NCBI GenBank assembly: GCA_036925085.1
Contig: JAUPFP010000044.1
Coordinates: 1,488,001-1,552,000, forward strand
Direction of reading: 5' to 3'
Length of the DNA stretch: 64,000 nucleotides
Origin: Brachycybe producta
Lineage: Eukaryota; Arthropoda; Diplopoda; Playtdesmida; Andrognathidae
Shown one piece after another: positions 11,551-23,079 of the stretch. A model generated the notes under the pieces. It ran no database searches, was not told the origin of the DNA, and was given only the letters and a program-made list of their open reading frames with translations. The position numbers and the translations under genes are program-made. Position 1 is the stretch's first letter. Every line of letters begins with the position of its first letter.

Positions 11551-12135
11551 GCTGTTCACTTTTTTGTATTCTTCAAATATTTCTTGTCTTAAATGTTTCT
11601 TATCTTAAGTCTATGAAAGGTCAAAGTCCTCGATTTTAAAATTTATATCTAAAAAACTAGAAGGTACACAACAATTTCCTTTTTTGGTTATGTTTATGGA
11701 TGCGTTTTCTAGTTTCATATAAAAATTGTCATTCATTTCCACAGGGCTGTTTAGTTTTTAGAAAATATTTCGTGTTTTTCTTTTTTTGTGTTAAGTGTAT
11801 GGAGAGTAAAAGTGCTCGATTTTAAAATTTCTATTCTAAACTAGAAGAGTACACAAGTTTTATTTAGGCTTAATGTAAATATTTTTTATATGTTTCTAGT
11901 TCCTTTTAAAAAATTTATTATTTTCTACTGAGCTGTTTAGTTTTTTTTTAAATAATTTGTATTTCGATATTTCCGTATTAAGATTATGATTAGGTGAGAT
12001 ACTCGCTTTTGAATCTATTGTTTAAAAAACTAGGAGGTCCACGGTAATTTCTTTTTAGGGTTACCAGTACGTTTAAAAAAATGTTTACTGATTTTCTTTA
12101 AAATTTTCTTCATTTCTTCAGAACGGTTTTTTGTA
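11551..12135 (+). repeat. Tandem repeat, about 190-bp unit, upstream of GR gene A
   Basis: Three diverged units start at about 11552, 11743 and 11931, each with GAGCTGTTTAG, a TTAAGT-GTATG phrase, GTGCTCGATTTTAAAATTT and CTAGAAGGTACAC. The same array stands upstream of GR gene B at 16655-17215, so it was part of the duplicated unit. Confidence 0.7.
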
Positions 12136-12768
12136 TATAATAATTCTGGGCATGGCTGTAACTAATTAATTGATAGAGGAAGTAATTGGATCACTGAAAA
12201 TTGTCAAATACTGTATTGATTTATAGTTTTTCTCTACAGATAGGGAAAACACACAGTAAGAGAGAAAATAATTGATTAATTTGTGGTAAAAATACAAACC
12301 AGCAGCAACTAAAATGAATTTATTTTTCTTGATTTTCAATTTATTTTATTTTAATGTCTCATTTTGTAATGATTGTTATCGAAACTTAAGTTGTTTAACT
12401 TGTTTTTGTTATCATTGATCATTTTAACAAGTTAACAAATATTTGACTTCACTAAGTAACAACAGTAGTTCATAACTTAAATTGGCACAATTATTCCTAT
12501 TAAATAAATTTCCATCAAACATTTTTTATCAAGTTCACGTTATGAACAGATGCAAAAATTATTCTTTATGCATAATTATTAATTATCCAACTTAATAAGG
12601 TATGTGGTTGGATTCGTAAATTATATTTGCACTTTTATTTAAAGAAATATTATGTGATTTTATTTACTAATAATATATATTTTTTATTATCTTTTTTTTT
12701 TTAGAAATTCACAACCACATTTTTGTTTTTATTTAGTTATTTTTTAATTGTTTTTTCTAGTTTAAATA

Positions 12769-15356
12769 ATGAATAATAATAATTCAGAAAACAAAAGAAA
12801 AGCATTTACTATTATTGAAATGGATTCAAATACAAATGAAACACTAAATTCGTTCAATTTATGTCCAAAATTATTGTTCTGTTTAAAACTTAATGGAATT
12901 AATTTGACTTTAGATAATAATAATTGTAATTGGGAAAATGAAATTTGGATGAAAATCTATCGGTTTATTCTTCTAATAATAAATGGATTTCAATCCCTCT
13001 ATTTTATTTGGGGAATTGAACAATTGACTGTCGACTATTTTTTGAAAGAAAAAGAAGATTTGTCATTTCTAAATTATCAGGATCCTTTGCTAAACATTAT
13101 CATTATAATCACATTTACAATACGCGCAAAACAAATGAATTCTTCATTAATCGAAATAATTAATGAATGTAATCATAGTAATTTTCAAAGTAAAACTTTG
13201 CAGTTAATAAGAAATTTTGATTTAACTATTTTTATTGTTTTCTTAATTATGTATTTTCTATATACTGTATATTATATTGTGCAACGATCGATGAATTCTA
13301 ATACCTATTACGAATCCGCAAGTAATAATACAAGTACTCCATTTTTTGGAATACAGGTGGAAAGAGACAATCACATTTTTCATTTAATTATGTCGATTAT
13401 AGATTATTCGTATTATGTGATTATCTATCAATTTTTCGATTTATTTAATGTTTTTTTGATTTTTTTATTTTTTGTACTTTATCAATGTTTTAAAAATTTC
13501 AATTCAAACATTGTAACAATGAGAAATGTAACAATTTCTGATTTGCAACAACTTCAGAGAAGACATTACCAACTAAAACAAATTGTAGAACGGTTAAATG
13601 ATCATTTTTTTCCAATCATTTTATTGTATATTTTTGTGCAAACGGCTAAACTCACTTTTGGCTTAAAGTTCAGTTATTTTTTTTACAACACTGAAGTTAT
13701 TTATTTTATTGAAAATATATTTGTGGTTATAAAATCTGTGATACTGCTAGTGGCCATGTGTATTACAGCATCCAAACTACATGTAGAGGTAATTGAAAAT
13801 CTCTAAAAAAAATCATTTCATTTGAGTATTTTTAAGGCGTTTTTAACGAAAAACTTGAATGTATTTTAGAAACTAGAAGAGCAAATCAATCACTTAAAGG
13901 TACGCTCGTATTTTCACGTTGATATCTTTCAAAATAATCTTTTTATTTAAGTCTTTGAATTTTAAAAGATATCAACATGAAAATACCCTTTAGTGATAGA
14001 GCTGCCCTTCTAGCTTCTAAAACGCTTTCTAGTTTTTCTTAATTTTACTCCTGAAAGACAGAATAATCAAGAGTTCTAAAATCTTAAAACTACAGTCATT
14101 ATGCATTTCAAAAGCAACATTAAAAAAAATCTTCAAAATCTTTTAGAAACTAGAATAATAATGTGTCAACCTGTGCTAATTCGTCAGGAATGAAAATTCA
14201 TTCTTGTATTTGAATATAATAAATTACTCTGTGGCAGAGGAACAACAAATGATGTTGCTGCTTGACAGTGCTTAATGCTGCACTTGGGCTTTTATGTCCC
14301 TCTGCCACAGGCCTATTAGGCTGCTAGCAGAGTACTTTTTGTAATTGTAATTGTAATATCTTATCTAGCTGATAAGATACAATGGCAGAAGATTTTGTTA
14401 ATTTTGTAATACATTATGTATAGCATGTCTCAGCTCTTTCAACTCTTCCTAGCCATAAACTAAATTATTTAGCCTATTTTATATGTATTTTAAAATAAAA
14501 GTTTTATTTCAGTTTGAAAATGAGCAAATTTATAATTATATATTTATCATGAAGCTGAAGTGAAAGAATTGCTCTTCTAGTTTTTAAAACGCATTCTTCT
14601 TAAATGCGCCTGAAACGCATAATAACGATAGTTCAATTCTACTCTTCTAACACCATTCGCAAATTGTACAAACTATATATTAATTTATAATTCACATATA
14701 TCTATAGGGACAACGTGTCATCAAATTAATATTAGAATTGTCTCTAAATTGTTCATTGCGTGTCGAAAACAATTTACAAAAAAATGTAAGTGAAATAATC
14801 AAATACATTAATTAAAACAAAACAAATTGCATTGTGAAATTTAGACCTAAATTTAGTCTTTCTTTAATGTTTCCAGAGCAACAATGCACAAGTGACGACA
14901 TTGTTCTTGGGTGAACATATATTGGAACCTGTTGGAATCTGTATTTCTGATGGAATTATTATTAATTATAATTTTCTATTGACGGTATCAAATTAATAAT
15001 TAACAGGGCTCGGATTTTTATGCATTATCAAGCAATGTGTTTCTCAATTTGTGGCTCCAAGTGCCAATTATGAGTAATCCTCATCATCATTAGAGCAACT
15101 GCAATTATGCTTTTTCTAATAATAGAAAATACTGGTTAGGGGCTAGATAGGGGTTGTCGGTTTATCTAAATAGAATTGTTACTTCACAGTTGGTTCTTGA
15201 GACACAGATTGAGAAATCTTTGCTTGATATTGCATAAAAATCCGAGCCCTAATAATTACGTTCATGAAGGAATATCAATTGTAAATTTTATGTTTTCAGC
15301 TTATTGGAGTAATGATATCGTACCTTTCACTAATGTCCAGCGGAAATTACAACTAA
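12769..15356 (+). CDS. Gustatory-receptor-like chemoreceptor A (GR family)
   Basis: Predicted seven-transmembrane chemoreceptor of 420 residues. Insect members of the GR family act as ligand-gated cation channels in sensory neuron membranes. Exons: 12769-13788, 14708-14785, 14877-14984, 15300-15356. All three introns are phase 0 and lie in the last quarter of the protein, which is the conserved GR arrangement. Hydrophobic segments are near residues 63-83, 106-120, 150-171 and 205-240, with two more in 281-335 and the last in the final two exons (INYNFLLT followed by LIGVMISYLSLM). The segment about 257-280 (DLQQLQRRHYQLKQIVERLN) fits the long cytoplasmic loop of GRs. The usual TYxxxxxQF end is reduced to SYLSLM. 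A T-rich tract with AG just upstream suggests a 5' UTR acceptor near 12704. Ligand unknown. It is a close paralog of gene B. Confidence 0.85.
13840..14110. repeat. Fold-back repeat family C in intron 1 of GR gene A
   Basis: Arms carry TTTTAGAAACTAGAAGAG with ATATCTTTCAAAATAA on the left and AAAGATATCAACATGAAAAT with CTAAAACGCTTTCTAG on the right. It lies between exons 1 and 2. Gene B has a related element at the matching place (18840-19260). Confidence 0.7.
14222..14345. repeat. Short fold-back in intron 1 of GR gene A
   Basis: CTCTGTGGCAGAGG at about 14231 pairs with CCTCTGCCACAG at about 14300. The right side carries the dispersed motif ending GGCTGCTAGCAGAGTA, which is seen again at 36727 and 43293. 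Confidence 0.55.
15006..15249. mobile_element. MITE family D in intron 3 of GR gene A
   Basis: Terminal inverted repeats GGGCTCGGATTTTTATGCA and TGCATAAAAATCCGAGCCC, with internal inverted segments CTGGTTAGGGGCTAG and CAGTTGGTTCTTGAG. Length 244 bp, no coding capacity. A copy sits in the same intron of gene B, so insertion predates the A/B duplication. Confidence 0.85.
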
Positions 15357-15409
15357 CAGTTTCAAGACAATAGACACTTCACTAACCCTTGTAGTTGCTT
15401 ACGGGGTTT

Positions 15410-15765
15410 TTTCTTAACCTTTTGAAATTCTGTCTTTCAAGTGCAAAATGAAGAGAAACTAGAAAGTGTTTTAGAAACTAGTAGGGCAGCTGAATAATTT
15501 AACGGGTATTTTCATGTTGATGTTTTTCAAAATAAGCTTTTAATGTGGGTATGAAAATGGACCAATTTTAAACAGAAAATATTTTTAATTTTTGACTTTA
15601 AAATGTTTATTTTGAAAGATACCTAATATGAAAATACCCTTAAGTGATTGAGCTACCCTTCTAGTTTCTAAACAACTTTCTTGTTTCTCTTAATTTTGCA
15701 ACTCTTCTGAAATACAAAATAACCAAGAGTTCTAAAAATCAGCTATTCATGATCGACCATTTTAA
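15410..15765. repeat. Fold-back repeat family C downstream of GR gene A
   Basis: Near full-length copy: ATTCTGTCTTTCAAGTGCAAA at the left and its complement around CTGAAATACAAAATAACCAA at the right, with ATTTTCATGTTGATGT / AAAATACCCTTAAGTGATTG arms. A copy stands at the same distance downstream of gene B (20285-20615). Confidence 0.75.
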
Positions 15766-16219
15766 TACACAAATAATGAGTTTTTTTTTTAATAAAGAAA
15801 GTATGCTCATAAGTACATTATTAATTAATAATTATAATACTAAATGTCTTGAGCTGCATTGTAGAAATGAATTATGACTATCATGTAACAGGAAATTGTC
15901 ACATCTAGCAAAAGCAAAGTATAAACAATATTATTACAAATATTATCATAGTTGACTAGTGCACAAAATAATAAGATTATTCATAAAATATTTCATATAA
16001 GCAATAAGATATAATTGTCACAATTTTATGACTTTTTCTGTAATGACCCTGCCTCCTTAATACTAGTGTTTTTAATTTTTAGCTTATTTCAATTGTATTG
16101 TAATAAAATATATAAGTTGAGTCTAACCAGTGTTTTTGATTTAAAAAAATCCTAATTGTTGGTTGTTCTAAACTGGATTGTTACTTTACAATTGGCCGGG
16201 CCTAAGATTGAGAAATTAT

Positions 16220-16640
16220 ACATGTACATCTATATATTTATATATTTATTTATTTATTTATATTATTTGTATATATTTATTTATATATTTATATTTTACA
16301 TTATAAACCATTTAATACTTGTAATATGTTAGATATAAGGACTCGTTTAACATCTTAATTATTAGCAACAATTATTATTCTACTCAAATGTTAATTACAT
16401 ATGTTAATACACATCAATAGGAAAAGTGTGAAAAAATGTTCAAAAGAAAAATATTAATTTACAATATGAAATTTAAGATTCCATGCATTTTTTTTTTACA
16501 AACAATTAAAAATATTTTTTCGAACCAATTAATTGTGTTTTATTGCCTAATAATTGTTTCTATGTGCAAATCAAATTATTAAAATTAAAATGTAAAAAAA
16601 TAATACTAATGTCTTTTTTAGAAGATTCCTCTATCTGGTT
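16220..16640 (+). repeat. Duplicated segment, copy 1 (end of GR unit A)
   Basis: From AAACCATTTAATACTTGTAA through ACTCGTTTAACATCTTAATT to AATACTAATGTCTTTTT, this sequence is repeated almost unchanged at 22110-22520. It marks the 3' end of the tandem units that carry GR genes A and B. Confidence 0.8.
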
Positions 16641-16654
16641 AAAATTTTATTTTT

Positions 16655-17215
16655 AGCTGTTTAGTTTTTTTTTTCTTCAAATATTTCTTTTGTTTAATGT
16701 TTCTTGTGTTAAGCGTGTGAAGAGTAAAAGTGCTCGATTGTTAAATTTATATTTAAAAACTAGAAGGTACACGAAAATTTACTTTTAGTGTTATGTTAGT
16801 TAGTGGATATGTTTCCTAGTTCCTTTTAAAATTCCACTAATTTCTACAGAGCTGTTTAGTTTTTAGAGAATATTTTGGGTTTAGATTTCCCATGTTAAGT
16901 GTAAATGGTGGTTTAGGGGCTCGATTTTTAATTTTCTATTTAAAACCTAGAAGGTGCATGGAAATTTCCGATTAGGCTTATGTTTGTTGATACATTTTCT
17001 AATTTCTTTAAAATTTTCACTAATTTCTAAACAGCTGTTTAGTTTTTATAAAATATTTCGTGTTTCAATCTTTCCATGTTAATTTGCACTTGCTTTTGAA
17101 TTTTCTGTTTAAAAAACTAGAAGATCTACACGATAATTTCTATTTTATGATTACGTTTTCTAATTTCCTTTAAAATTTTATTCATTTCTACAGAATGGTT
17201 TAGTTTTCATTTAAT
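16655..17215 (+). repeat. Tandem repeat, about 185-bp unit, upstream of GR gene B
   Basis: Units begin near 16658, 16849 and 17034 with AGCTGTTTAG and contain GTGCTCGATT and AACTAGAAGGTACACG. It is the counterpart of 11551-12135. Confidence 0.7.
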
Positions 17216-17792
17216 AATTCAAGAAAGGGCTGCAAGTAATTGATAAATGAAGTAGTTGGTTCACTAAAAATTGTCAAATATTGAATTATAGTTATTCTAC
17301 AAAGAGAAGAAAAAAAAACACATAGAGACAAAAAATGATTAATTTGTAATAAAACTCAATTTGTTTGATGTCAAGATGGTGTATGTAAAGACTTTAATGT
17401 ACTTTCATAAATTATTTTCTAATGATTGATTGTTATCAAGAAACTTAAGTTGTTTAACTTGTTTTTGTTACCATTGATCATTTTAACAAATTGACAAATA
17501 TTTGACTTCACTAAGTAATTAGTTTATTACTTAAATTACCAAAATTGCTTTTAATAAATAAATTTTCATCAAACATTTTTTTTATAGTTCCAGATTTGAA
17601 CAGATGCAAAAATTACTCTATGCATAATTATTCAACTTAATAAGGTAGGTGGTTGGATTCTTAAATTATATTTGCACTTTTATTTTAAAGAAATATTATG
17701 TGATTTTATTCACTAATAATGAATTTTTTTTATTATCTTTTTTTTTAGAAATTCACAACCACATTTTTTAATAATTATTTTTGATTTAAACA

Positions 17793-20189
17793 ATGGATAA
17801 TCATAATTCGAAAAACAAAAGACAAGCATTTACTATTATTGAAATGTATTCAAATTCAAATGAAACACTAAATTCGTTCAATTTATGTTCAAAATTATTA
17901 TTTTGTTTAAAACTTAATGGAATTAATTTAAATTTAGATAATAATCATTGTAATTGGGTAAATAAAATTGGGATGAATATCTATCGGTTTATTCTTCTAA
18001 TAATAAATGGATTTCAATCCCTCTTTTTTATTAAGGGAATTCAAGAAGTGACTGTTGCCTATTTTTTGGAAGAAACAGGCGATTTGTCATTTATAAATTA
18101 TCAGGATCCTTTGCTAAACATTATCGTCCTAATTACATTTACAATTCGTGCAAAACAAATTAATTCTTCACTAATTGAAATAATTAATGAATGTAATCAT
18201 AGTGATCTTCAAAGTAAAACTTTGCAGTTAATAAGGAATTTTGATTTAACTGTTTTGATTGTTTTCTTCTTTATGTATTTTCTATATAATGTATTTTATT
18301 TTGCACAACAAATGATTGGTTACGAAACCTATTATGAATCCACAAGTATTAATACAAGTACTACATTTTTTTGGATAGAAACAGAAGAAAACTTCTTTCA
18401 TATAATTATGTCAATTTCAGATTATCTGTATTATACAGTTGTCTATCAATTTTTCGATTTATTTAATGTTTTTTTGATTTTTCTATTTTTTGTACTTTAT
18501 CAGTGTTTTAAAAATTTCAATTCAAAAATTGTAACAATGAGAAATGTAACAATTTCTGATTTGCAACAACTTCAAAGAAGACATCACCAATTAAGGCAAA
18601 TTGTCGAACGGTTAAATGATCATTTTTTTCCACTAATTTTCTTATATATTTTTGTGCAAACGGCTAAACTCACTTTCGGCTTAAAGTTCAGTTATTTTTT
18701 TTACAACACTAGAGTTACTGCTTTTATTGAAAATGTATTTGTGGTTATAAAATGTGTCATAATGCTACTGGCCATGTGTATTACAGCAGCCAAACTACAT
18801 GTAGAGGTAATAGACAATTGAAAATGCTTCATTAGAGTAATTAAAATTTGTCCCTAGAACTTGAGTTGTTCTGTATTTCATAAGCAACTGTATAAACAAC
18901 ATTTGAAAATGTTTCTTAGAAACTAGAAGAGTAGAAGCCAGACTGTACATTTTCTTTCTTGATGCTGATTTTATCAGCAAAATTTAAAGCAACGAAATAT
19001 ATACTGCAAGTCAATACTAGAAAGGTAACTAAACTTTTATGTCAGTTTGAAAATAAGCCAACTTTAAGTAGACGATTTTTTTTTAATTTTTGTGTATAAA
19101 AAGTTTATTATTAAAGATATTAACATGAAAATACCATTAAGTGATTTAGTTACCCTTCTAGTTTCTAAAACACTTGATAGTTTTTCTTAATTTAGTTTCT
19201 GAAAGACAGAATATTCGTAGTTCGAAAAATCAGCTGTTCATAAACCATCTTTAGACGATTTTTATGTTGATATAATTTAAAATAAAGTTTTATTTCAATT
19301 TGAAAATGAGCAAATTTAAAATTATATACAGTAGCTCATATAGCTTTTCTAGTTTCTTAAACACTTTCTTTTTAATGTTGCATCTGAAATATTGCATAAT
19401 GAAGAGTTGCATTCCACTCTTCTAACATCATTTGCATATTTTAAAATTGCTGCTTACAAAGTATCTTAAATTATACTTTACATGTATCTATAGGGACAAC
19501 GTATCATCAAATTAATATTAGAATTGTCTCTAAACTCTTCATTGAGTGTCGAAAACAGTTTACAAAAAAATGTAAGTGAATTAATCAAATATTTTAATTA
19601 AAACAAAACAAATTGCATTGTGAAATTTAGACCTAAATTTAGTGTTTCTTTATGTTTTCAGAACAACAATGCACATGTGACAACATTGTTTTTGGGTGAA
19701 CATATATTGGAACCTGTTGGAATCTGCCCTTGTGATGGAATTACTATGAATTATAATTTTCTATTGACAGTAACAAATTATTAATTAATGGGGCTCGGAT
19801 TTTTATGCATTATCAAGCAATGTGTTTCTCAATTTATGGCCCAAGTGCGAATTGTGAAGTAATCATCATCATCATCATCATCATCATAATCATCATAACA
19901 ACTGCAATTATGCTTTTTCTAATAAAAAAGGCTGGTTAGAGGCTAGTTGTCTGGTTAATATCAGTTGTCAACTAGAGTTCTAGCCTCTAACCAGTGTTAT
20001 TGATTGAAAATTACATAAACGTTGGTTTATGTAAATGGGATTGTTACTTCACAATTTGTTCTTAAGCCACAGATTGTGAAACCTTTTGCTTGATATTGAT
20101 ATTATATGAAATATCAATTGTAAATTTTATGTTTTCAGCTTATTGGAATAATGATATCGTACCTTTCACTAATGTCCACCGGAAATTAA
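17793..20189 (+). CDS. Gustatory-receptor-like chemoreceptor B (GR family)
   Basis: Predicted 416-residue seven-transmembrane receptor, intact, and the nearest paralog of gene A (roughly four in five residues alike by eye). Exons: 17793-18806, 19494-19571, 19662-19769, 20139-20189, all phase 0, at the same positions as in gene A. It keeps the cytoplasmic loop DLQQLQRRHHQLRQIVERLN and the last segment LIGIMISYLSLMSTGN. The region of greatest difference from A is the predicted outer loop around residues 172-205, which may bear on ligand choice, though that is inference. The upstream 350 bases, including a T-rich tract with AG before AAATTCACAACCACATTTTT, are also conserved with A, suggesting shared expression control and possibly a 5' UTR intron. 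No disrupting stop or frameshift seen. Confidence 0.85.
18840..19260. repeat. Fold-back repeat family C in intron 1 of GR gene B
   Basis: Pieces of both arms are visible: AACTAGAAGAGTAGAAG near 18920, and AAAGATATTAACATGAAAAT with CCTTCTAGTTTCTAAAACAC near 19110-19170, ending in CTGAAAGACAGAATATTC. More rearranged than most copies. Confidence 0.6.
19790..20100. mobile_element. MITE family D in intron 3 of GR gene B (right end eroded)
   Basis: The left terminus GGGCTCGGATTTTTATGCA is intact. The right arm retains GATTGTTACTTCACAATTTG and TTGCTTGATATTG but has lost the terminal bases. A CATCAT microsatellite (about 19863-19893) has grown inside the left arm. Same position as the copy in gene A. 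Confidence 0.8.
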
Positions 20190-20284
20190 CAACTAACAGT
20201 TTCAAGACATTGGTCACTTGGTCACCTGGACACTTTACAAATCATTATAGTAGTTTAAGAGCTTTTTTTAAAAAGTGTAATTGT

Positions 20285-20615
20285 CTTTTGAACTCTGATT
20301 ATTCTGTTTTTCAGGTGCAAATGAAGAGAAACTTGAAATTTGTTTTATAAACTAGAAGGGTAACTCAAACACAATTGTATTTTCATGTTGACATCTTTCA
20401 AAATAAGCCCAAAAATGGCCCACTTTTAACTAGACGGCAGTTAGCTTCTTTAATTAAAAAAATGTTTATTTTGAAAGATATTAAACATAAAAATACCCTT
20501 AAGTGAATGAGCTACCCTTCTAGTTTCTAAACAACTTTCTAGTTTCTTTTCATTTTGCTTTTCTGAAAGACAAAATAATCAAGGGTTTTAAAATCAGCTG
20601 TTCATGAACCATTTT
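20285..20615. repeat. Fold-back repeat family C downstream of GR gene B
   Basis: Left arm GAACTCTGATTATTCTGT with AAACTAGAAGGGTAACTC; right arm GAGCTACCCTTCTAGTTTC with GACAAAATAATCAAGGG. Counterpart of 15410-15765. Confidence 0.75.
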
Positions 20616-21594
20616 AAAACACAAATACTGAGGTTTTCATAAAAGGTATGCTCATAAGTACATTGTTAATTATAATACTAAATGCCTTGAGCCTCCTTGT
20701 ATGGATTATGACTCTCATGTGACAGTAAATTGCCACATCTAGCAAAAGAAAAGTACAAACAAAATTAGTACAAATATTGTCATAGTTGACTAGTATACAA
20801 AATAATATAATATTCATAAAATAATAGTGCACAATCAAGTTACACCATAATGTAGAATTGTCACAATTTTATGACTTTTTCTGTAATGATCCCCCCTTTC
20901 CCGGATTTGATAGTTGTGTTTGTAAATTTGCGTTGTGTTAATTATATTGTGATAAAACATGTGAGTTATTTTACCTACATACATAACTTTACATTATTTT
21001 AATTAGTGAACTATTTTTGAAAATGAAAGAGACCATCACAAATGACTGTTTTTCTTTTTAATTAAAATAAGTCAGAAATTAAAAATTAATCACTTCAAGT
21101 TACTGTTTAGTGATTTACATTTGTTAAGTTCATAATGATAATATCACAAAATCGAACATAAAAGTTAAACACTGTCATTGAAATAAAATTGAATTCACTT
21201 TATTTAAAGTGATTCATTAAATTCACTCAGCATATAATTAATTTTTGAAGAAGAAAAAAACATTAAAATAAATCATGAAAATCATTAAAAATTGAATTAA
21301 CAGTTTCTTTAGCATTTTTTTCAGAGCACACACACACAAACATATATTAGCATTGTTTAAAATTATGATTAAAATTAAACAAAATAACAATCAATAATCA
21401 TTATAATTAAAAGTATTTAATTGAAAAATATATAAGGCATTTTTTTTAAAAAAATTCATAATAATAAACATTACAGAAACGGAAAAACATAAAATTATTG
21501 CTTGTAAATTTCAATTCAAATTTCTTAAATTGCTTTATTTTTCTACTCAATCAGCAATTTTAATTTGTCTAACTAATTATTAATGTTATCAATA

Positions 21595-21835
21595 GGTCTC
21601 GGGTTTTTATGTAATATCATGCAAGTGTTTCTAAATTTGCGGCCCAAGTGCTAACTGGGAAGTAATCATCATTATTAGAGCAACTGAAATTATACTTTTT
21701 TATGATGAAAAATGCTGGTTAGAGGCTAAATATCTGGTTAGTACAGTCAACTAGAGTTCTAGCCTTCACAATTGGCTCTTGGACAACGGATTGAGAAGCA
21801 TTTGCTTGATATTGCATAAAAATCCGAGCCCTTTT
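21595..21835. mobile_element. MITE family D, intergenic copy
   Basis: Begins GGTCTCGGGTTTTTATGTA and ends TGCATAAAAATCCGAGCCC. Internal TGGTTAGAGGCTAAAT and its partner GTCAACTAGAGTTCTAGCC are present. 240 bp. Confidence 0.8.
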
Positions 21836-22109
21836 TATTACCAACTCTAATTATTCGCATCGTTTATTCATTTACCATTCCTAAAATAATAAATTTCAAT
21901 TTTAAGAATGGTTTGATATGCAAATCATTTATCTCCAAATGAAAATTAATCATATAAATTAACTTATAATTGTTATTGCACATTGATGATGTTAATAACG
22001 CACAGATATCTACTTAATATCAACAATATACAAGACATGGATTATATATTTTATACAATTTCATTGATTTTTATAACTGAAATATCAGTTGATATGTTAT
22101 CAATGCTTA

Positions 22110-22520
22110 TACATGTGCATGTATATGTATATATTTATATATTGGTAATTATATTTTACATAATAAACCATTTAATACTTGTAATATGTGAGGTATAAGG
22201 ACTCGTTTAACATCTTAATTATTAGCAACAATTATTATTCTACTCAAATGTTAATTACATATGTTAATACACATCAATAGGAAAAGTGTCAAAAAATGTT
22301 CAAAAGAAAAATATTAATTTGCAATATGAAATTTAAGATTCACAGCAAAAATTCATATATATATTTACATGCATTTTTTTTACAAACAATTAAAAATATT
22401 TTTTTTCGAACCAATTAATTGTGTTTTGTTGTCTAATAATTGTTTCCATGTGCAAATCAAATTATTAAAATTAAAATTTAAATAAACAATACTAATGTCT
22501 TTTTAGAAGATTATTCAATC
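22110..22520 (+). repeat. Duplicated segment, copy 2 (end of GR unit B)
   Basis: Near-identical to 16220-16640. A small insertion near 22340-22370 distinguishes it. It marks the end of the second tandem unit. Confidence 0.8.
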
Positions 22521-22629
22521 TCTGGTTAAAAAGCACAAAAATGTGACAAAGACAATGTCATTTCAATTATTTTCGACAATAATAAAAATCGGGGGGTTTC
22601 ATTGTAATTTTCCTAATGGTATTTTTTAA

Positions 22630-22925
22630 GTCTAAAGCTTCAACTCCTCAGGAAGGAAACTTAATACTTGAACTTCAAACTTCAACTCTCTGAGCAGGAA
22701 TGCTCACAAAAAACTTGTTCAAGCTTACACAATAAAACAAGGTTTTCTATGTTGGAATCCTGCTCTGAGAGTTCAAATTGAAATTCAGCCCAACAGGCCT
22801 ATGATACCCATAAAGCCCTCCACAGGCCTACAAAACCAATGGAACAATGAGGCAACACAAAGCCCACGAGATCTATGATGCCTTCCGAAGCCCACCTGCC
22901 TCACCAGGTCCATAAAGCCCATGAG
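22630..22925. repeat. Family F fold-back followed by degenerate GC-richer repeat
   Basis: 22630-22790 carries both family F arms (GGAAACTTAATACTTGAACT and CTCTGAGAGTTCAAATTG). From about 22790 to 22925 follows a degenerate repeat of phrases like CATAAAGCCC, GGCCTA and AAAGCCCA. This is the reverse-complement style of the repeat at 47395-47760. Not coding. Confidence 0.5.
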
Positions 22926-23079
22926 ACTTCTTTCATGGTATTCATGTTTGTGCCAGCCCAGGCCAGGCCCGGCTGCAGGTCTCTACTATAAATTATATTT
23001 GGATAATAAAGTTATGAGGAAGATTAGGCAGGACACAAAAATGTTTAAAATTAAAAAAAAAAAACTCTTCTCATTTTTA

